Assembly: GCF_004118935.1 (NCBI RefSeq)
Contig: NZ_CP035375.1
Location: 1,736,001-1,800,000 of the forward strand
Length of the DNA: 64,000 nt
Source of the DNA: Salinibacterium sp. UTAS2018
GTDB lineage: Bacteria; Actinomycetota; Actinomycetes; Actinomycetales; Microbacteriaceae
Direction: 5' to 3'
The notes under the pieces were generated by a model. The model worked only from the letters and a program-made list of their open reading frames with translations, was not told where the DNA came from and made no database searches. A program made the translations under genes and the position numbers. Every line of letters begins with the position of its first letter. Within the stretch, counting starts at the first letter, position 1. Positions 36,356 through 48,071 of the stretch are shown piece by piece.

Positions 36356-38665
36356 GTGACTGACGTCTCAACCAATTCCCGCCAGCATGTTGCCGACACG
36401 GTATCGAACGCGATGGCTACGCCCGAGAAAGAGCAGCCCTACGGCGCCCTCGGCCTCAAGCCAGACGAGTACGCGAAGATTCGCGAGATTCTGGGCCGCC
36501 GCCCCACGAGCGGTGAGCTCGCCATGTACTCCGTGATGTGGAGCGAGCACTGCTCCTACAAGTCCTCCAAGAATTACCTTCGCCAGTTTGGCAAGAAGGT
36601 CAGCGAGAACATGACCAAGAACCTCATGGTCGGCATGGGCGAAAACGCCGGCGTCATTGACGTTGGCGAGGGTTGGGCTGTGACCTTCAAGATCGAAAGC
36701 CACAACCACCCCAGCTACATCGAGCCCTTCCAGGGCGCTGCAACCGGTGTCGGTGGAATTGTTCGCGACATCATCTCGATGGGTGCTCGCCCCGTTGCTG
36801 TGATGGATGCGCTCCGCTTCGGCGCCATCGACAATCCAGACACCGCTCGCGTTGCCAAGGGTGTCGTTTCGGGCATCAGCTTCTACGGCAACTGCCTCGG
36901 CCTGCCCAACATCGGCGGCGAAACGTACTTCGACTCCGTCTACCAGGCCAACCCGCTGGTCAACGCTCTCGCCGTTGGAGTGCTGCGCCACGAAGACCTG
37001 CACCTGGCCAACGCTCGCGGCGTGGGCAACAAGGTCGTGCTGTTCGGTGCTCGCACCGGTGGCGATGGCATCGGCGGAGCATCCATCCTCGCCTCCGACT
37101 CCTTCTCAGAGGGCGGCCCGACCAAGCGCCCCGCCGTTCAGGTCGGCGACCCCTTCGCCGAGAAGGTGCTCATCGAGTGCTGCCTCGAACTCTTCCAGGG
37201 TGACCTCGTTGAGGGCATCCAAGACCTCGGCGCCGCCGGCATCAGCTGTGCCACGAGCGAGCTTGCCTCCAACGGTGACGGTGGCATGTTCATCGAACTC
37301 GAGAAGGTACTGCTGCGCGACCCCACCCTCACGGCAGAAGAAATCCTGATGTCCGAGAGCCAAGAACGCATGATGGCGATCGTGAAGCCCGAGAAGCTCG
37401 AAGGCTTCCTCAAGGTCGTTGAGAAGTGGGATGTCGAAACCAGCGTGCTCGGTGAAGTCACCGACACCGGCCGCCTCATCATCAACTGGCACGACGAAGA
37501 AATCGTGAACGTCGAGCCGCGCACCGTCGCCATCGATGGCCCCGTCTACGACCGCCCCGTCGCCTACCCCAAGTGGATCGACAAGCTTCAGGCCGACAGC
37601 GCCTCGGGCCTCGCTCGCCCCAAGGACGGCATCGAGCTGCGCGACCAGATGCTGCAGCTGCTCGCGAGCCCCAACCTCGCCGACAAGAGCTGGATCACCG
37701 ACCAGTACGACCGCTACGTGCTCGGCAACACCGCCTTGAGCTTCCCGGATGACGCCGGCATGGTGCGCATCGACGAAGAGAGTGGCCTCGGCTTCTCTGT
37801 CGCGACCGACGCCAATGGTCGCTTCTGCCAGCTCGACCCCTACGCCGGAGCCCAGATCGCTCTGGCCGAAGCGTTCCGCAACGTTGCCGCCACCGGCGCC
37901 AACCCCGTTGCCGTCAGTGACTGCCTCAACTTCGGCAGCCCCGAGAACCCCGAAGTGATGTGGCAGTTCAGCCGCGCCGTTGAAGGCCTCGCCGACGGTT
38001 GCCTCGAGATGGAAATCCCCGTGACCGGCGGAAATGTCTCGTTCTACAACCAGACCGGCGATGTGCCCATCCACCCGACCCCCGTGGTCGCGGTGCTCGG
38101 CCTGATCCGTGACGTTGCTGAGCGCATCCCGAGCGGCTGGCAAGACGAGGGCAACAACATCTACCTGCTCGGCACCACCGCGCTTGAGCTCGACGGTTCG
38201 GCGTGGGCCGGCACTATCCACGACCACCTCGGCGGCCTGCCGCCCAAGGTTGACCTCGCTGCCGAGCGTCGCCTCGCTGACCTCATCAAGGCCGGCAACG
38301 AGCAGAACATCATCGCCAGCGCGCACGACCTCGCCGACGGTGGACTCGCCCAGACTCTTGCAGAATCTGTCATGCGCTTCGGCGTTGGCGCCCGCGTGTG
38401 GCTCGGCGAACTTCTCGAGCGCGACGGAATCGACGCCGCCACGGCCCTCTTTAGCGAATCGACCGGTCGCATGATCGTGTCGATCCCCCGCGAAGACGAC
38501 GTGAAGTTCCGCGGACTCTGCGAAGGCCGCGGCTACCCCGCCGTGCGCATCGGAGTCACGGATGCCGCCTCCCCCTCGCTCGAAATCCAGGATCAGTTCA
38601 CGCTGACCCTCGAAGAGCTGCTCACGGCTCACCGCGGAACGCTCGCGAAGGCCTTCGGCGCCTAG
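36356..38665 (+). CDS. purL: Phosphoribosylformylglycinamidine synthase subunit PurL
   Basis: Large synthetase subunit of FGAM synthase (769 residues from the GTG at 36356). It binds FGAR and ATP and uses ammonia from PurQ. Hallmarks are [17 protein letters not shown] near residue 55, [30 protein letters not shown] and, in the second half, [16 protein letters not shown] with NFGSPE and GNVSFYNQT. Length matches the small (Gram-positive) PurL. A GTG at 36314 adds 14 residues but overlaps the probable transcript start. purL is followed at one base by a membrane redoxin gene. Its partners purS and purQ lie 22 kb upstream on the same strand. Confidence 0.95.
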   Translation: MTDVSTNSRQHVADTVSNAMATPEKEQPYGALGLKPDEYAKIREILGRRPTSGELAMYSVMWSEHCSYKSSKNYLRQFGKKVSENMTKNLMVGMGENAGVIDVGEGWAVTFKIESHNHPSYIEPFQGAATGVGGIVRDIISMGARPVAVMDALRFGAIDNPDTARVAKGVVSGISFYGNCLGLPNIGGETYFDSVYQANPLVNALAVGVLRHEDLHLANARGVGNKVVLFGARTGGDGIGGASILASDSFSEGGPTKRPAVQVGDPFAEKVLIECCLELFQGDLVEGIQDLGAAGISCATSELASNGDGGMFIELEKVLLRDPTLTAEEILMSESQERMMAIVKPEKLEGFLKVVEKWDVETSVLGEVTDTGRLIINWHDEEIVNVEPRTVAIDGPVYDRPVAYPKWIDKLQADSASGLARPKDGIELRDQMLQLLASPNLADKSWITDQYDRYVLGNTALSFPDDAGMVRIDEESGLGFSVATDANGRFCQLDPYAGAQIALAEAFRNVAATGANPVAVSDCLNFGSPENPEVMWQFSRAVEGLADGCLEMEIPVTGGNVSFYNQTGDVPIHPTPVVAVLGLIRDVAERIPSGWQDEGNNIYLLGTTALELDGSAWAGTIHDHLGGLPPKVDLAAERRLADLIKAGNEQNIIASAHDLADGGLAQTLAESVMRFGVGARVWLGELLERDGIDAATALFSESTGRMIVSIPREDDVKFRGLCEGRGYPAVRIGVTDAASPSLEIQDQFTLTLEELLTAHRGTLAKAFGA

Positions 38666-38666
38666 C

Positions 38667-39503
38667 GTGCAGACCATCAAGAGGGTTTACGGAGAAGTCA
38701 CCGCCGCGCTCGCCCTCGGGGTGATCACGCTCGTCATCCTGCGCGCCATCACGGAAGCACAACCGTGGTGGCTCGCCGCCGCCCTGCCGTGGGTTGCGTA
38801 CGCGCTCTATTTGGCGTTGCTGATGACGCGCGTCGTCGTTGTGCAGCGCCGGCATCCATGGGTTCAGCTTGCTGTCGCAGTGGTCGGCATTGTCGCGTCG
38901 ATCGTTGCCGGGCCGCTCGCCGTGCTCGTGGCCGTTCTCGGCCTGGCCGTGATCATCGGTTACAACTACTGGTACTCCGTTCAGCACGTCTCCGCGGGGC
39001 CCGTGAGCGTCGACGAGCCCCTGCCGCTGTTCCCGCTCACCACCGTGGATGGCGCTGCCGTCGACAGCAGCGTCTTCACCCAGCAACCGCACGTGCTCAT
39101 GTTCATTCGCGGTAACTGGTGCCCGTTCTGCATGGCTCAGGTCGCCCAGATCGCCGACCAGTATCGCGAGCTCGATCGCCGCGGAGTCGCCGTCGCGATC
39201 ATCAGCCCCCAAAAGCCCGCCGACACCGTTGAGCTCTCGCAACGCTTCGACATCCCCGTCAACTTCTACATCGATACGGATGGCGCAGCCGCCGCCGCTC
39301 TCGACCTCGTGCAACCCGGCGGAACGCCCGTCATCTTCAGCGCCGGAGCACCCGCAGGCGGCGATACCGTCGTGCCGACCGTGATCATCACCGACGCCAG
39401 TGGAACCGTGCTCTGGGCCGAACAGACCGACAACCACCGGGTGCGGCCCGAGCCGACAACGTTCCTCGACGTGCTCGATCAGCACGGCATCCGCGCGCGC
39501 TAG
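38667..39503 (+). CDS. Membrane-anchored thioredoxin-fold (AhpC/TSA-like) protein
   Basis: A 278-residue protein with three or four N-terminal hydrophobic segments (about 12-28, 36-56, 67-102) and a thioredoxin-like domain (about 110-275). The redox motif is WCPFC with Cys152 and Cys155 in MFIRGNWCPFCMAQ. The domain resembles the redoxin/AhpC-TSA group. The GTG start follows the purL stop by one base, an unexpected but clear coupling. The side of the membrane on which the domain sits is not certain; an odd helix number would place it outside. Confidence 0.78.
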   Translation: MQTIKRVYGEVTAALALGVITLVILRAITEAQPWWLAAALPWVAYALYLALLMTRVVVVQRRHPWVQLAVAVVGIVASIVAGPLAVLVAVLGLAVIIGYNYWYSVQHVSAGPVSVDEPLPLFPLTTVDGAAVDSSVFTQQPHVLMFIRGNWCPFCMAQVAQIADQYRELDRRGVAVAIISPQKPADTVELSQRFDIPVNFYIDTDGAAAAALDLVQPGGTPVIFSAGAPAGGDTVVPTVIITDASGTVLWAEQTDNHRVRPEPTTFLDVLDQHGIRAR

Positions 39504-39578
39504 CCTGCTGCTAGTGGCGGGCTAGTTCGGTGCGGCCGCTGCGCCGAGCGTGCTGCACGTTGCGCGACGTGACGTGCG

Positions 39579-39923
39579 CTACTTGGCGGAATCGGGCTCG
39601 CTGCCCGACGCGATCTGCTCGTGGTGGTGAATGACCTCGGCGACGACGAAGTTGAACCACTTCTCGGCGAAGGCCGGGTCGAGGTGCGACTCTTCGGCGA
39701 GCGACTTGAGGCGTGCGATCTGGTCGCGCTCACGGTTGGGATCAGACGCGGGCAGGCCCTTGGTGGCCTTGAGACGACCAACCTGCTGCGTGTATTTGAA
39801 GCGTTCGGCAAGCAAATGGATGAGGGCCGCATCAATGTTGTCAATGCTGCGGCGAGCGCCCAAAAGTTGCTCGCGCACTTCGGGGTCGACGTTGTCGTTG
39901 TGGGCCTGATCTCCTGCTGCCAT
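39579..39923 (-). CDS. Chorismate mutase, AroQ type
   Basis: All-alpha chorismate mutase of 114 residues that converts chorismate to prephenate for Phe/Tyr synthesis. The first helix has REQLLGARRSIDNIDAALIH and LLAERFKYTQQVGRLK, with the conserved Arg, Lys and later ERDQIARLKSLAEE segment. There is no signal peptide, so it is the cytosolic form. Actinobacterial enzymes of this kind are often activated by binding DAHP synthase. It stands alone between convergent and divergent neighbours. Confidence 0.9.
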   Translation of the reverse strand: MAAGDQAHNDNVDPEVREQLLGARRSIDNIDAALIHLLAERFKYTQQVGRLKATKGLPASDPNRERDQIARLKSLAEESHLDPAFAEKWFNFVVAEVIHHHEQIASGSEPDSAK

Positions 39924-40005
39924 ATAACGACTTTAGGGGTTCTGAAGGCTGCGTGTTTGCCACATGACGCGCGCACCGCCGAGTGAAGGTGAAAGACTGG
40001 AGCGC

Positions 40006-41664
40006 ATGAACGATCGCGCAGGCACGACAGCCCAGGCATCCGACCTCATTGATGTGACCGAGTTGGTGGCGGCGTATTACGCGCTGGTTCCGGATGTTTC
40101 GGTGCCCGAGCAGCGGGTGGTGTTCGGTACGAGCGGCCATCGTGGTTCCGCGCTCGACACCGCGTTCAACGAAGTGCACATCGCCGCCATCACGCAGGCG
40201 ATCGTGGAATATCGCGCGGCGCAGGGCATCACGGGCCCCCTGTTCATTGGCCGAGACACCCATGCGCTCTCGCAGCCCGCCGAGACCACCGCTCTCGAGG
40301 TGCTCGCCGCCAACGGCGTGCTGGCGCTGAAGGATGAGTTCGACGACTACGTACCGACGCCCGCCCTGAGCCACGCGATCATTTCCTACAACGCAGCCGG
40401 CAACGACGACGTGGCCGACGACGTGGCCGACGACGTGGCCGACGGCATCATCATCACGCCCAGCCACAACCCGCCCCGCGATGGTGGTTTCAAGTACAAC
40501 CCGCCGCACGGTGGCCCTGCCGACAGCGATGCGACCGGCTGGATTGCTGACCGTGCGAATGCGATCATCGCTGACGGCAACACGGCCGTAAAGCACATCG
40601 GCGACGCCGGGGCTGAGAACACGACGGCGGGCAGCTACGACTTCCGCGGGCGCTACGTTGACGACCTCGAGAACATCATCGACATTGATGCGATCCGTAC
40701 GGCTGGCATCCGCATCGGTGCAGACCCGCTGGGTGGTGCGAGCGTCAACTATTGGAAGTTGATCGCCGAAAAGTACGACCTCAACCTCACCGTCGTGAAT
40801 CCGGACGTCGATCCGACCTGGGCATTCATGACGCTCGACTGGGACGGCAAGATTCGCATGGACCCGTCATCGAAGTCGGCCATGGCCTCTGTCGTCGCCC
40901 GCCGCGACGAGTTCGACATCCTCACCGGCAACGACGCTGACGCCGACCGCCACGGCATCGTCACGCCCGACGCCGGCCTCATGAACCCGAACCACTACTT
41001 GGCCGTCGCGATCCAATACCTCTACACGCACCGCGAGGGCTGGAACCCGGATGCCGCCATCGGCAAGACGCTCGTCTCCAGTTCCATGATCGACCGGGTT
41101 GCTGCCGCCATGGGACGCGACCTTATCGAGGTGCCTGTCGGTTTCAAGTGGTTCGTACCGGGACTCGTCGATGGCTCGGTCGCCTTCGGCGGCGAGGAGA
41201 GCGCGGGCGCAAGCTTCTTGCGCAAAGACGGCTCCGTGTGGACAACAGACAAAGACGGCATCCTGCTCGCCCTGTTGGCCGCCGAGATTCTGGCGGTCAC
41301 CGGCAAGACGCCATCCGTCTTGTACGCCGAGCTCGTAGAAGAGTTCGGCGACCCTGCCTACGAGCGTGTGGATGCCGTGGCCAGCAAAGAGCAGAAGGCC
41401 AAGCTGGGCAAGTTGAGTGGGGCTGCAATCACGGCCACCGAACTCGCGGGTGACCCGATCACGGCGAAGCTCTCGGAGGCTCCCGGAAACGGCGCCGCGA
41501 TCGGCGGCGTGAAGGTGACCACGGAGTTTGCGTGGTTTGCTGCGCGCCCCAGTGGCACCGAAGACGTGTACAAGATCTACGCCGAGTCGTTTAAGGGCGC
41601 CGAGCACTTGCGTCTCGTGCAGGCCGAGGCGAAGGCGATCGTCGACGCTGCTCTCAACGGCTAG
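40006..41664 (+). CDS. pgm: Alpha-D-glucose phosphate-specific phosphoglucomutase
   Basis: Interconverts glucose 1- and 6-phosphate. With the ATG at 40006 the protein has 552 residues, the usual length. Motifs are FGTSGHRG near residue 40, the phosphoserine loop TPSHNPP with Ser153, the metal loop GNDADADRHG and the sugar-binding GGEESAGASF. Residues 134-145 are three tandem copies of Asp-Asp-Val-Ala just before the phosphoserine loop, where other Pgm proteins have a short loop. An in-frame ATG at 39964 adds 14 residues and is less likely, as GGAG lies just before 40006. Confidence 0.93.
   Translation: MNDRAGTTAQASDLIDVTELVAAYYALVPDVSVPEQRVVFGTSGHRGSALDTAFNEVHIAAITQAIVEYRAAQGITGPLFIGRDTHALSQPAETTALEVLAANGVLALKDEFDDYVPTPALSHAIISYNAAGNDDVADDVADDVADGIIITPSHNPPRDGGFKYNPPHGGPADSDATGWIADRANAIIADGNTAVKHIGDAGAENTTAGSYDFRGRYVDDLENIIDIDAIRTAGIRIGADPLGGASVNYWKLIAEKYDLNLTVVNPDVDPTWAFMTLDWDGKIRMDPSSKSAMASVVARRDEFDILTGNDADADRHGIVTPDAGLMNPNHYLAVAIQYLYTHREGWNPDAAIGKTLVSSSMIDRVAAAMGRDLIEVPVGFKWFVPGLVDGSVAFGGEESAGASFLRKDGSVWTTDKDGILLALLAAEILAVTGKTPSVLYAELVEEFGDPAYERVDAVASKEQKAKLGKLSGAAITATELAGDPITAKLSEAPGNGAAIGGVKVTTEFAWFAARPSGTEDVYKIYAESFKGAEHLRLVQAEAKAIVDAALNG
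40405..40440 (+). repeat. Three perfect 12-bp tandem repeats inside pgm
   Basis: GACGACGTGGCC occurs three times head to tail, followed by GAC, and encodes (DDVA)3. The unit is a multiple of three so the frame is kept whatever the copy number. Confidence 0.9.
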
Positions 41665-41685
41665 CGCTTCAGCGCCCGCGGCTCA

Positions 41686-42588
41686 CTACGGAATGCTCCA
41701 GAAGTGTCCGGTGGCGTCTGGGTGATCAACGGTGATGGTGTCGTCGAGGTCACGGTAGTTGGTGTCGAGGTTGTGGCCGACCATCTTGATGACGATTTCG
41801 CCGTCGACGGTCTCTACTGAGGAGACGACCTGAATGTGGTCGAGGTAGTCGTTGTCATTCCAGTCGAAGACAACGAGGTCGCCGACCTTCACTTGGTCGC
41901 GCTCGTCGAAGCTGAGCTGCGTGGCCCCGAGTTCGGGGTTGGCGGTGAGCCAGTTTTCGAAGGCAGGCACATAGCCCCACGCGCCGCTCCAGTCAGAACC
42001 GGCGTCGTAGTTGAACCACTCGTCGGTCATCTCCCATCCGCGCAACAGCAGTGATTGGCTCGCAAAGTTGGCGCAGTCGCCGCCGACCGAGTTAAGGTCG
42101 CCGTACTCGTCGACGTTGTAGTCGTTCCAGTGGGTCAGGAGGTATTCCATCTGGCGGTCTACCGCGGTAGATGTTTCGTACGTGTAGTCGAGATCGGCTG
42201 CGGCCGCTACAGGGGCCTCATCCGCTACTACTTCAATGGCAACGGTCGCCGGTTGAAAGTCGACGGCGGCGGGCACGACGGCGGTGAGCGTTCCGCTGTC
42301 GGCAATGACGATATCTGCGGCAGAAACGCCTCCGAATGTGACATCCGTGACGGCATCGAGCGAAGCACCGGTGATGGTGATCGCTTCGCCACCAACAAGA
42401 GTGCCGGTGGTGGCGCTGAGCGCGTGCACCTCGGGCGTTCCGGAGGCGACAGCCGCGGCATCCGCATTACCGTGCGACGAGGAGTCGGGAACGGAGGCGA
42501 TCGCGACAATGAGTGCCGTCACGCCGGCGAGGACACCGAGCGCGGCAGCGCCCACGCCAATGCGACGCACAAGATAGGGGGAGGACAT
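41686..42588 (-). CDS. Secreted amidase-domain protein with an IPT/TIG domain
   Basis: Exported protein of about 300 residues. A signal peptide or anchor (about 8-32) is followed by an IPT/TIG immunoglobulin-like domain (about 52-125, SATTGTLVGGEAITITGASL) and a C-terminal putative amidase domain. The amidase core shows the nucleophile Cys172 in GGDCANFASQSLLLRGW and His251 in YLDHIQVV, in the pattern of papain-like amidase_6 domains that cleave peptidoglycan or peptides. I chose ATG 42588, which begins a plausible signal sequence. GTG 42642 would add 18 residues. Confidence 0.8.
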   Translation of the reverse strand: MSSPYLVRRIGVGAAALGVLAGVTALIVAIASVPDSSSHGNADAAAVASGTPEVHALSATTGTLVGGEAITITGASLDAVTDVTFGGVSAADIVIADSGTLTAVVPAAVDFQPATVAIEVVADEAPVAAAADLDYTYETSTAVDRQMEYLLTHWNDYNVDEYGDLNSVGGDCANFASQSLLLRGWEMTDEWFNYDAGSDWSGAWGYVPAFENWLTANPELGATQLSFDERDQVKVGDLVVFDWNDNDYLDHIQVVSSVETVDGEIVIKMVGHNLDTNYRDLDDTITVDHPDATGHFWSIP

Positions 42589-42717
42589 TCGAGAAGTGTC
42601 ACAGACCGGCATGAGCCGAACGCCACGAACCGGCGCGCTCACGCCGGATTCATAGGAATCTTCACCTCAACGAGTGCTCAGCGGGCGCATTAGGTCAGTG
42701 AGCTCCCGCCTGCGACG

Positions 42718-43701
42718 CTACGACCCGGAAGATCCCGGTGCAGTGCCGCCCTGCGAGCGCGCCCGAGCCCCGGGCAGTGTGAGCCGCCCCTGCGCCAGCA
42801 GCACTCCGACAAGAACAATCACCGCGCCGACGGGTTCGTGCCACGACATGGTCTCTTTCAGGATGACGAAGCCGAGGATGACGCCGATCACGGGGGTGAT
42901 GTACGTGACGGTCGAGGTGCGGGTGGGGCCCCATTCGGCGAGCACTCGGTAGTTCCAGACGTAGGCCATACCGGTGCCGAGCACTCCGAGCGCGAGCAGG
43001 CTGGCGACGACCGGGAGGGTGAGATTTACCGGTCCGGTCGCGATGATCGGGGTGAGCATCAGGTAGATGACGGCGGCGATGCCGATGTTCATGGTGGCCG
43101 AAGTGACGCCAGGAACCTTGTACGGCGCCACGAACTTGCGTTGGTAGCTCATGGCGGCGCCGTAGCAGAGCGCGGCGCCGAGGCAGGCGAGTTGCCCGAG
43201 CAGACTGCCGCTGATGTCGCCGGCTTGCCACGGCGCGATGATCACGAGCACGCCGAAGATGCCGAGCGTCACGCCCGCGATCTGCGAGCGCGTGAGCTTC
43301 TCGACCCGAAACACGAGAGTGGCGAAGATGGCCGTCATGATGGGCGTTGTGGCGTTGTAGATGCTCGCTAGGCCCGAGCTCACGTACTGCTCCGCCCACG
43401 CAAACAGTAGGTACGGGAACACTGCGAAGAGAAACGCGAGCACGGTGAAGTGGGCCCACACGATCGGTTGGCGCGGCAGCTTGCGGCGACTGACCGCAAA
43501 CACGACGACAAGCGCGAGAGCGCCGAGCACCGCCCGACTCCAGGCGACTTGGCCAAAGCTCACGCCATCCAGCGCCACCTTGATGAAGAGAAAACTAGAG
43601 CCCCAGACGAGGCCCGCGGCCGCGAAGCGCAGCGTCGTGCCGAGATTGGATGCTGTGTCATGCTTTTCGACTCGGCCAGCGGAAGCAGCGGGCCGGCTCA
43701 C
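42718..43701 (-). CDS. EamA/DMT family transporter
   Basis: Drug/metabolite transporter of 327 residues with ten hydrophobic segments in two EamA halves (first LVWGSSFLFIKVALDGVSFG, second AMSYQRKFVAPYKVPGVTSA onward). It probably exports an amino acid or related metabolite. Its start overlaps the stop of the GNAT gene upstream (4 nt), so the two are cotranscribed, and an acetylated compound could be the exported one, though this is only inference. Confidence 0.87.
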   Translation of the reverse strand: MSRPAASAGRVEKHDTASNLGTTLRFAAAGLVWGSSFLFIKVALDGVSFGQVAWSRAVLGALALVVVFAVSRRKLPRQPIVWAHFTVLAFLFAVFPYLLFAWAEQYVSSGLASIYNATTPIMTAIFATLVFRVEKLTRSQIAGVTLGIFGVLVIIAPWQAGDISGSLLGQLACLGAALCYGAAMSYQRKFVAPYKVPGVTSATMNIGIAAVIYLMLTPIIATGPVNLTLPVVASLLALGVLGTGMAYVWNYRVLAEWGPTRTSTVTYITPVIGVILGFVILKETMSWHEPVGAVIVLVGVLLAQGRLTLPGARARSQGGTAPGSSGS

Positions 43702-44318
43702 GCGCGCGGCTCCTGCTCGAGGCGCGCGAGCAACTCAGCCTTCACCCTCGGCCAATCGCTGTCGATCACCGAGTACACGGCAGTATCGCGCCACGAACCG
43801 TCGGCCCGCAGCAGGTGTTGGCGCTGGATGCCTTCGAAGGTCGCGCCGAGCTTGAGAATCGCGGCGCGCGAACGCTCGTTGATGGAGTCCGCTTGGAGTC
43901 GCACGCGGTTGTAGCCGTTGTCGAACGCGAAGCCGAGCAGCAGGAGTTTCGTTTCGGGGTTCACCGCGGTGCCCCAGACGCTCGGCGCATAGGCAGTCCA
44001 GCCGATGTGCGCATTAGCGTTCGCGTCGTCGAGATCACCGAGGGTGCTGACGCCCACGATGCGGCCGGCATCGGGGCCAGAGTTCAAGCGGATGGCGAAC
44101 GGCATCCGGTCGGCGTAACCGAGGTAGCCGGCGCGCATCCACTCAATGAAGGATGCTTCGTCGGCGGGCAACCCGGCCGGGCCACGACCGTAGCCGCCGG
44201 CGAACACTTCGGGCACACCGAGGGCAGGCCAGAGGTCGGCAAGGTGCGCTTCGGTCAGGGGCTCAACACTGACAAAAGTTCCCTGAAGGATGCGGGGCTG
44301 CGGGCGCGTTACGGTCAC
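43698..44318 (-). CDS. RimJ/RimL-type GNAT acetyltransferase
   Basis: A 206-residue GNAT protein of the Acetyltransf_3 (RimJ/RimL) type, with GTFVSVEPLTEAHLADLW at the start, HIGWTAYAPSVWGTAVNPET and NERSRAAILKLGATFEG, the usual motif before the C-terminal strand. It starts with GTG after GGGAG. Members acetylate ribosomal proteins, antibiotics or small amines; the substrate here is unknown. It is coupled to the EamA transporter gene downstream. Confidence 0.88.
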   Translation of the reverse strand: MTVTRPQPRILQGTFVSVEPLTEAHLADLWPALGVPEVFAGGYGRGPAGLPADEASFIEWMRAGYLGYADRMPFAIRLNSGPDAGRIVGVSTLGDLDDANANAHIGWTAYAPSVWGTAVNPETKLLLLGFAFDNGYNRVRLQADSINERSRAAILKLGATFEGIQRQHLLRADGSWRDTAVYSVIDSDWPRVKAELLARLEQEPRA

Positions 44319-44413
44319 TCACAAATACTCCCACCCCGCGAGCGCCACACACCCGCGGTTTTCGGACTTTCACCCACCAATTACGGCCGTTCAGTCCAGC
44401 AATCCCCGATTGG

Positions 44414-44902
44414 CTACCGAAGTTCGGAGGGTTCGCCCGCGGAAGGAGTCGACTCGTGAGGCTCCGATTGACTAGGCCGAGAGCCGACCACGACCAGAAT
44501 CACTCCGGTCAGGGCGAGACTGATGTTCACGAGGAAGTAGATGAACCCTTCTGTTCCGCCAGCGATAACTACAGAGTATGAAACGACCGTGCCCGCGAGC
44601 GCGACAAAGACGGCGACGAGCCCGACTACCGTCATGGCGCCCAGGCCCTTGTCGGGTTTCATGGAACGCAGCCCGATCGCGAGGGTGAAGGCCGCGAACC
44701 CGATCAACGCCAGAGGGAGAAGAACCAGCGCAAGCGAATCGCTGATGATGCCATCGCGACGCCACGAAAGAGAGAGAAAGAGCAGGACCAGCATCGCGGC
44801 AGAGCCGTATTTGAGATACTTGATGATTACTCCGTTCGGTGGAGCTACCAACGGTACCAGCCCCTCCCGAGCTGGCGCCACCACATATTCGATCGGCTGC
44901 AC
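44414..44902 (-). CDS. Hypothetical four-helix membrane protein
   Basis: A 162-residue protein with four hydrophobic segments (about 33-47, 57-76, 88-109, 116-140) and a Ser/Pro/Glu-rich C-terminal tail. No domain family is recognised. The frame begins with GTG at 44902; other starts are possible. The purA hairpin lies between this gene and purA, so it is probably transcribed separately. Confidence 0.6.
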   Translation of the reverse strand: MQPIEYVVAPAREGLVPLVAPPNGVIIKYLKYGSAAMLVLLFLSLSWRRDGIISDSLALVLLPLALIGFAAFTLAIGLRSMKPDKGLGAMTVVGLVAVFVALAGTVVSYSVVIAGGTEGFIYFLVNISLALTGVILVVVGSRPSQSEPHESTPSAGEPSELR

Positions 44903-44938
44903 GCTCGCACCGCCAACGGCGAAGTGCCGTTAACGCAG

Positions 44939-44976
44939 AAGCGGCACGCCCCGGATCTCTCCGGTGCGTGCCGCTT
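44939..44976 (-). terminator. Transcription terminator hairpin after purA
   Basis: Perfect 11-bp arms AAGCGGCACGC (44939-44949) and GCGTGCCGCTT (44966-44976) enclose a second 5-bp stem (CCGGA/TCCGG). It lies 26 nt past the purA stop on the reverse strand. The following bases TTCTGCGTT give only a weak U-tract. Confidence 0.7.
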
Positions 44977-45001
44977 GGCTGCTAGCTAACTACAGAAGTG
45001 C

Positions 45002-47577
<2,576 letters not shown>

Positions 47578-47639
47578 ACCGTTGCGCCCTCCGGGGCTCC
47601 ACCCTGTTCACCCGCACGGCGACGGGATAGCATGCACCT

Positions 47640-48053
47640 GTGAAGGTACAGGTGTGGCGAAGCGGAGGCCTGCTCGGTCGACGCGTGGAGTGGGCTGTCG
47701 TTGTCGACGAGCAGCCGGACCCCGACCAGTGGTACCTGCTCATCTATGAAATACCGTGGAACGAGCATCCGGCCGAGAACACGATGCCCGACCGCTACAC
47801 CTACGAGATCCACTGCGAACCGCACGAAGCGGTCATCCCCGAGCAGCAGCTCGTGGGTCCCTGGCGCGAACTCGTTGATCGGGTGCGTGAGGCCGACCCA
47901 AACCCGCAACGGCCCCGCCCCGAGTCACAGCCCGCGCCGAAGCTAGAGCCAGAGTCGGCCCCAACGCCAGAATCTGACCAAGAGTCTCGCACCCCGCCAG
48001 AGTCCCCGCGCGACCCTCAACCCCAGCCCGAAGCCGAAATCGAGTGCGATTAG
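47640..48053 (+). CDS. Emfourin-like protealysin inhibitor with a Pro/Glu-rich tail
   Basis: A 137-residue protein. Residues 1-82 resemble emfourin (M4in), the slow-tight-binding inhibitor coded beside protealysin in Serratia: MKVQVWRSGGLLGRRVEW at the N-terminus, RYTYEIHCEP in the middle, and LVGPWRELVDRV at the end of the fold. Residues 84-137 are an extension of Pro, Glu, Ser and Asp, likely disordered and acidic, which I do not know from described emfourins. The GTG start has TAGCAT 6 nt upstream (47628-47633), predicting a leaderless mRNA separate from the protease. Confidence 0.78.
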   Translation: MKVQVWRSGGLLGRRVEWAVVVDEQPDPDQWYLLIYEIPWNEHPAENTMPDRYTYEIHCEPHEAVIPEQQLVGPWRELVDRVREADPNPQRPRPESQPAPKLEPESAPTPESDQESRTPPESPRDPQPQPEAEIECD

Positions 48054-48071
48054 CACTCGACAGTGCGCCGA

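Noticed and set aside
37106..38680. Long reverse-strand frame (524 codons) opposite purL
   Set aside because: purL is unmistakable on the plus strand. The opposite frame is the usual open frame produced by high-GC codon bias and matches no family.
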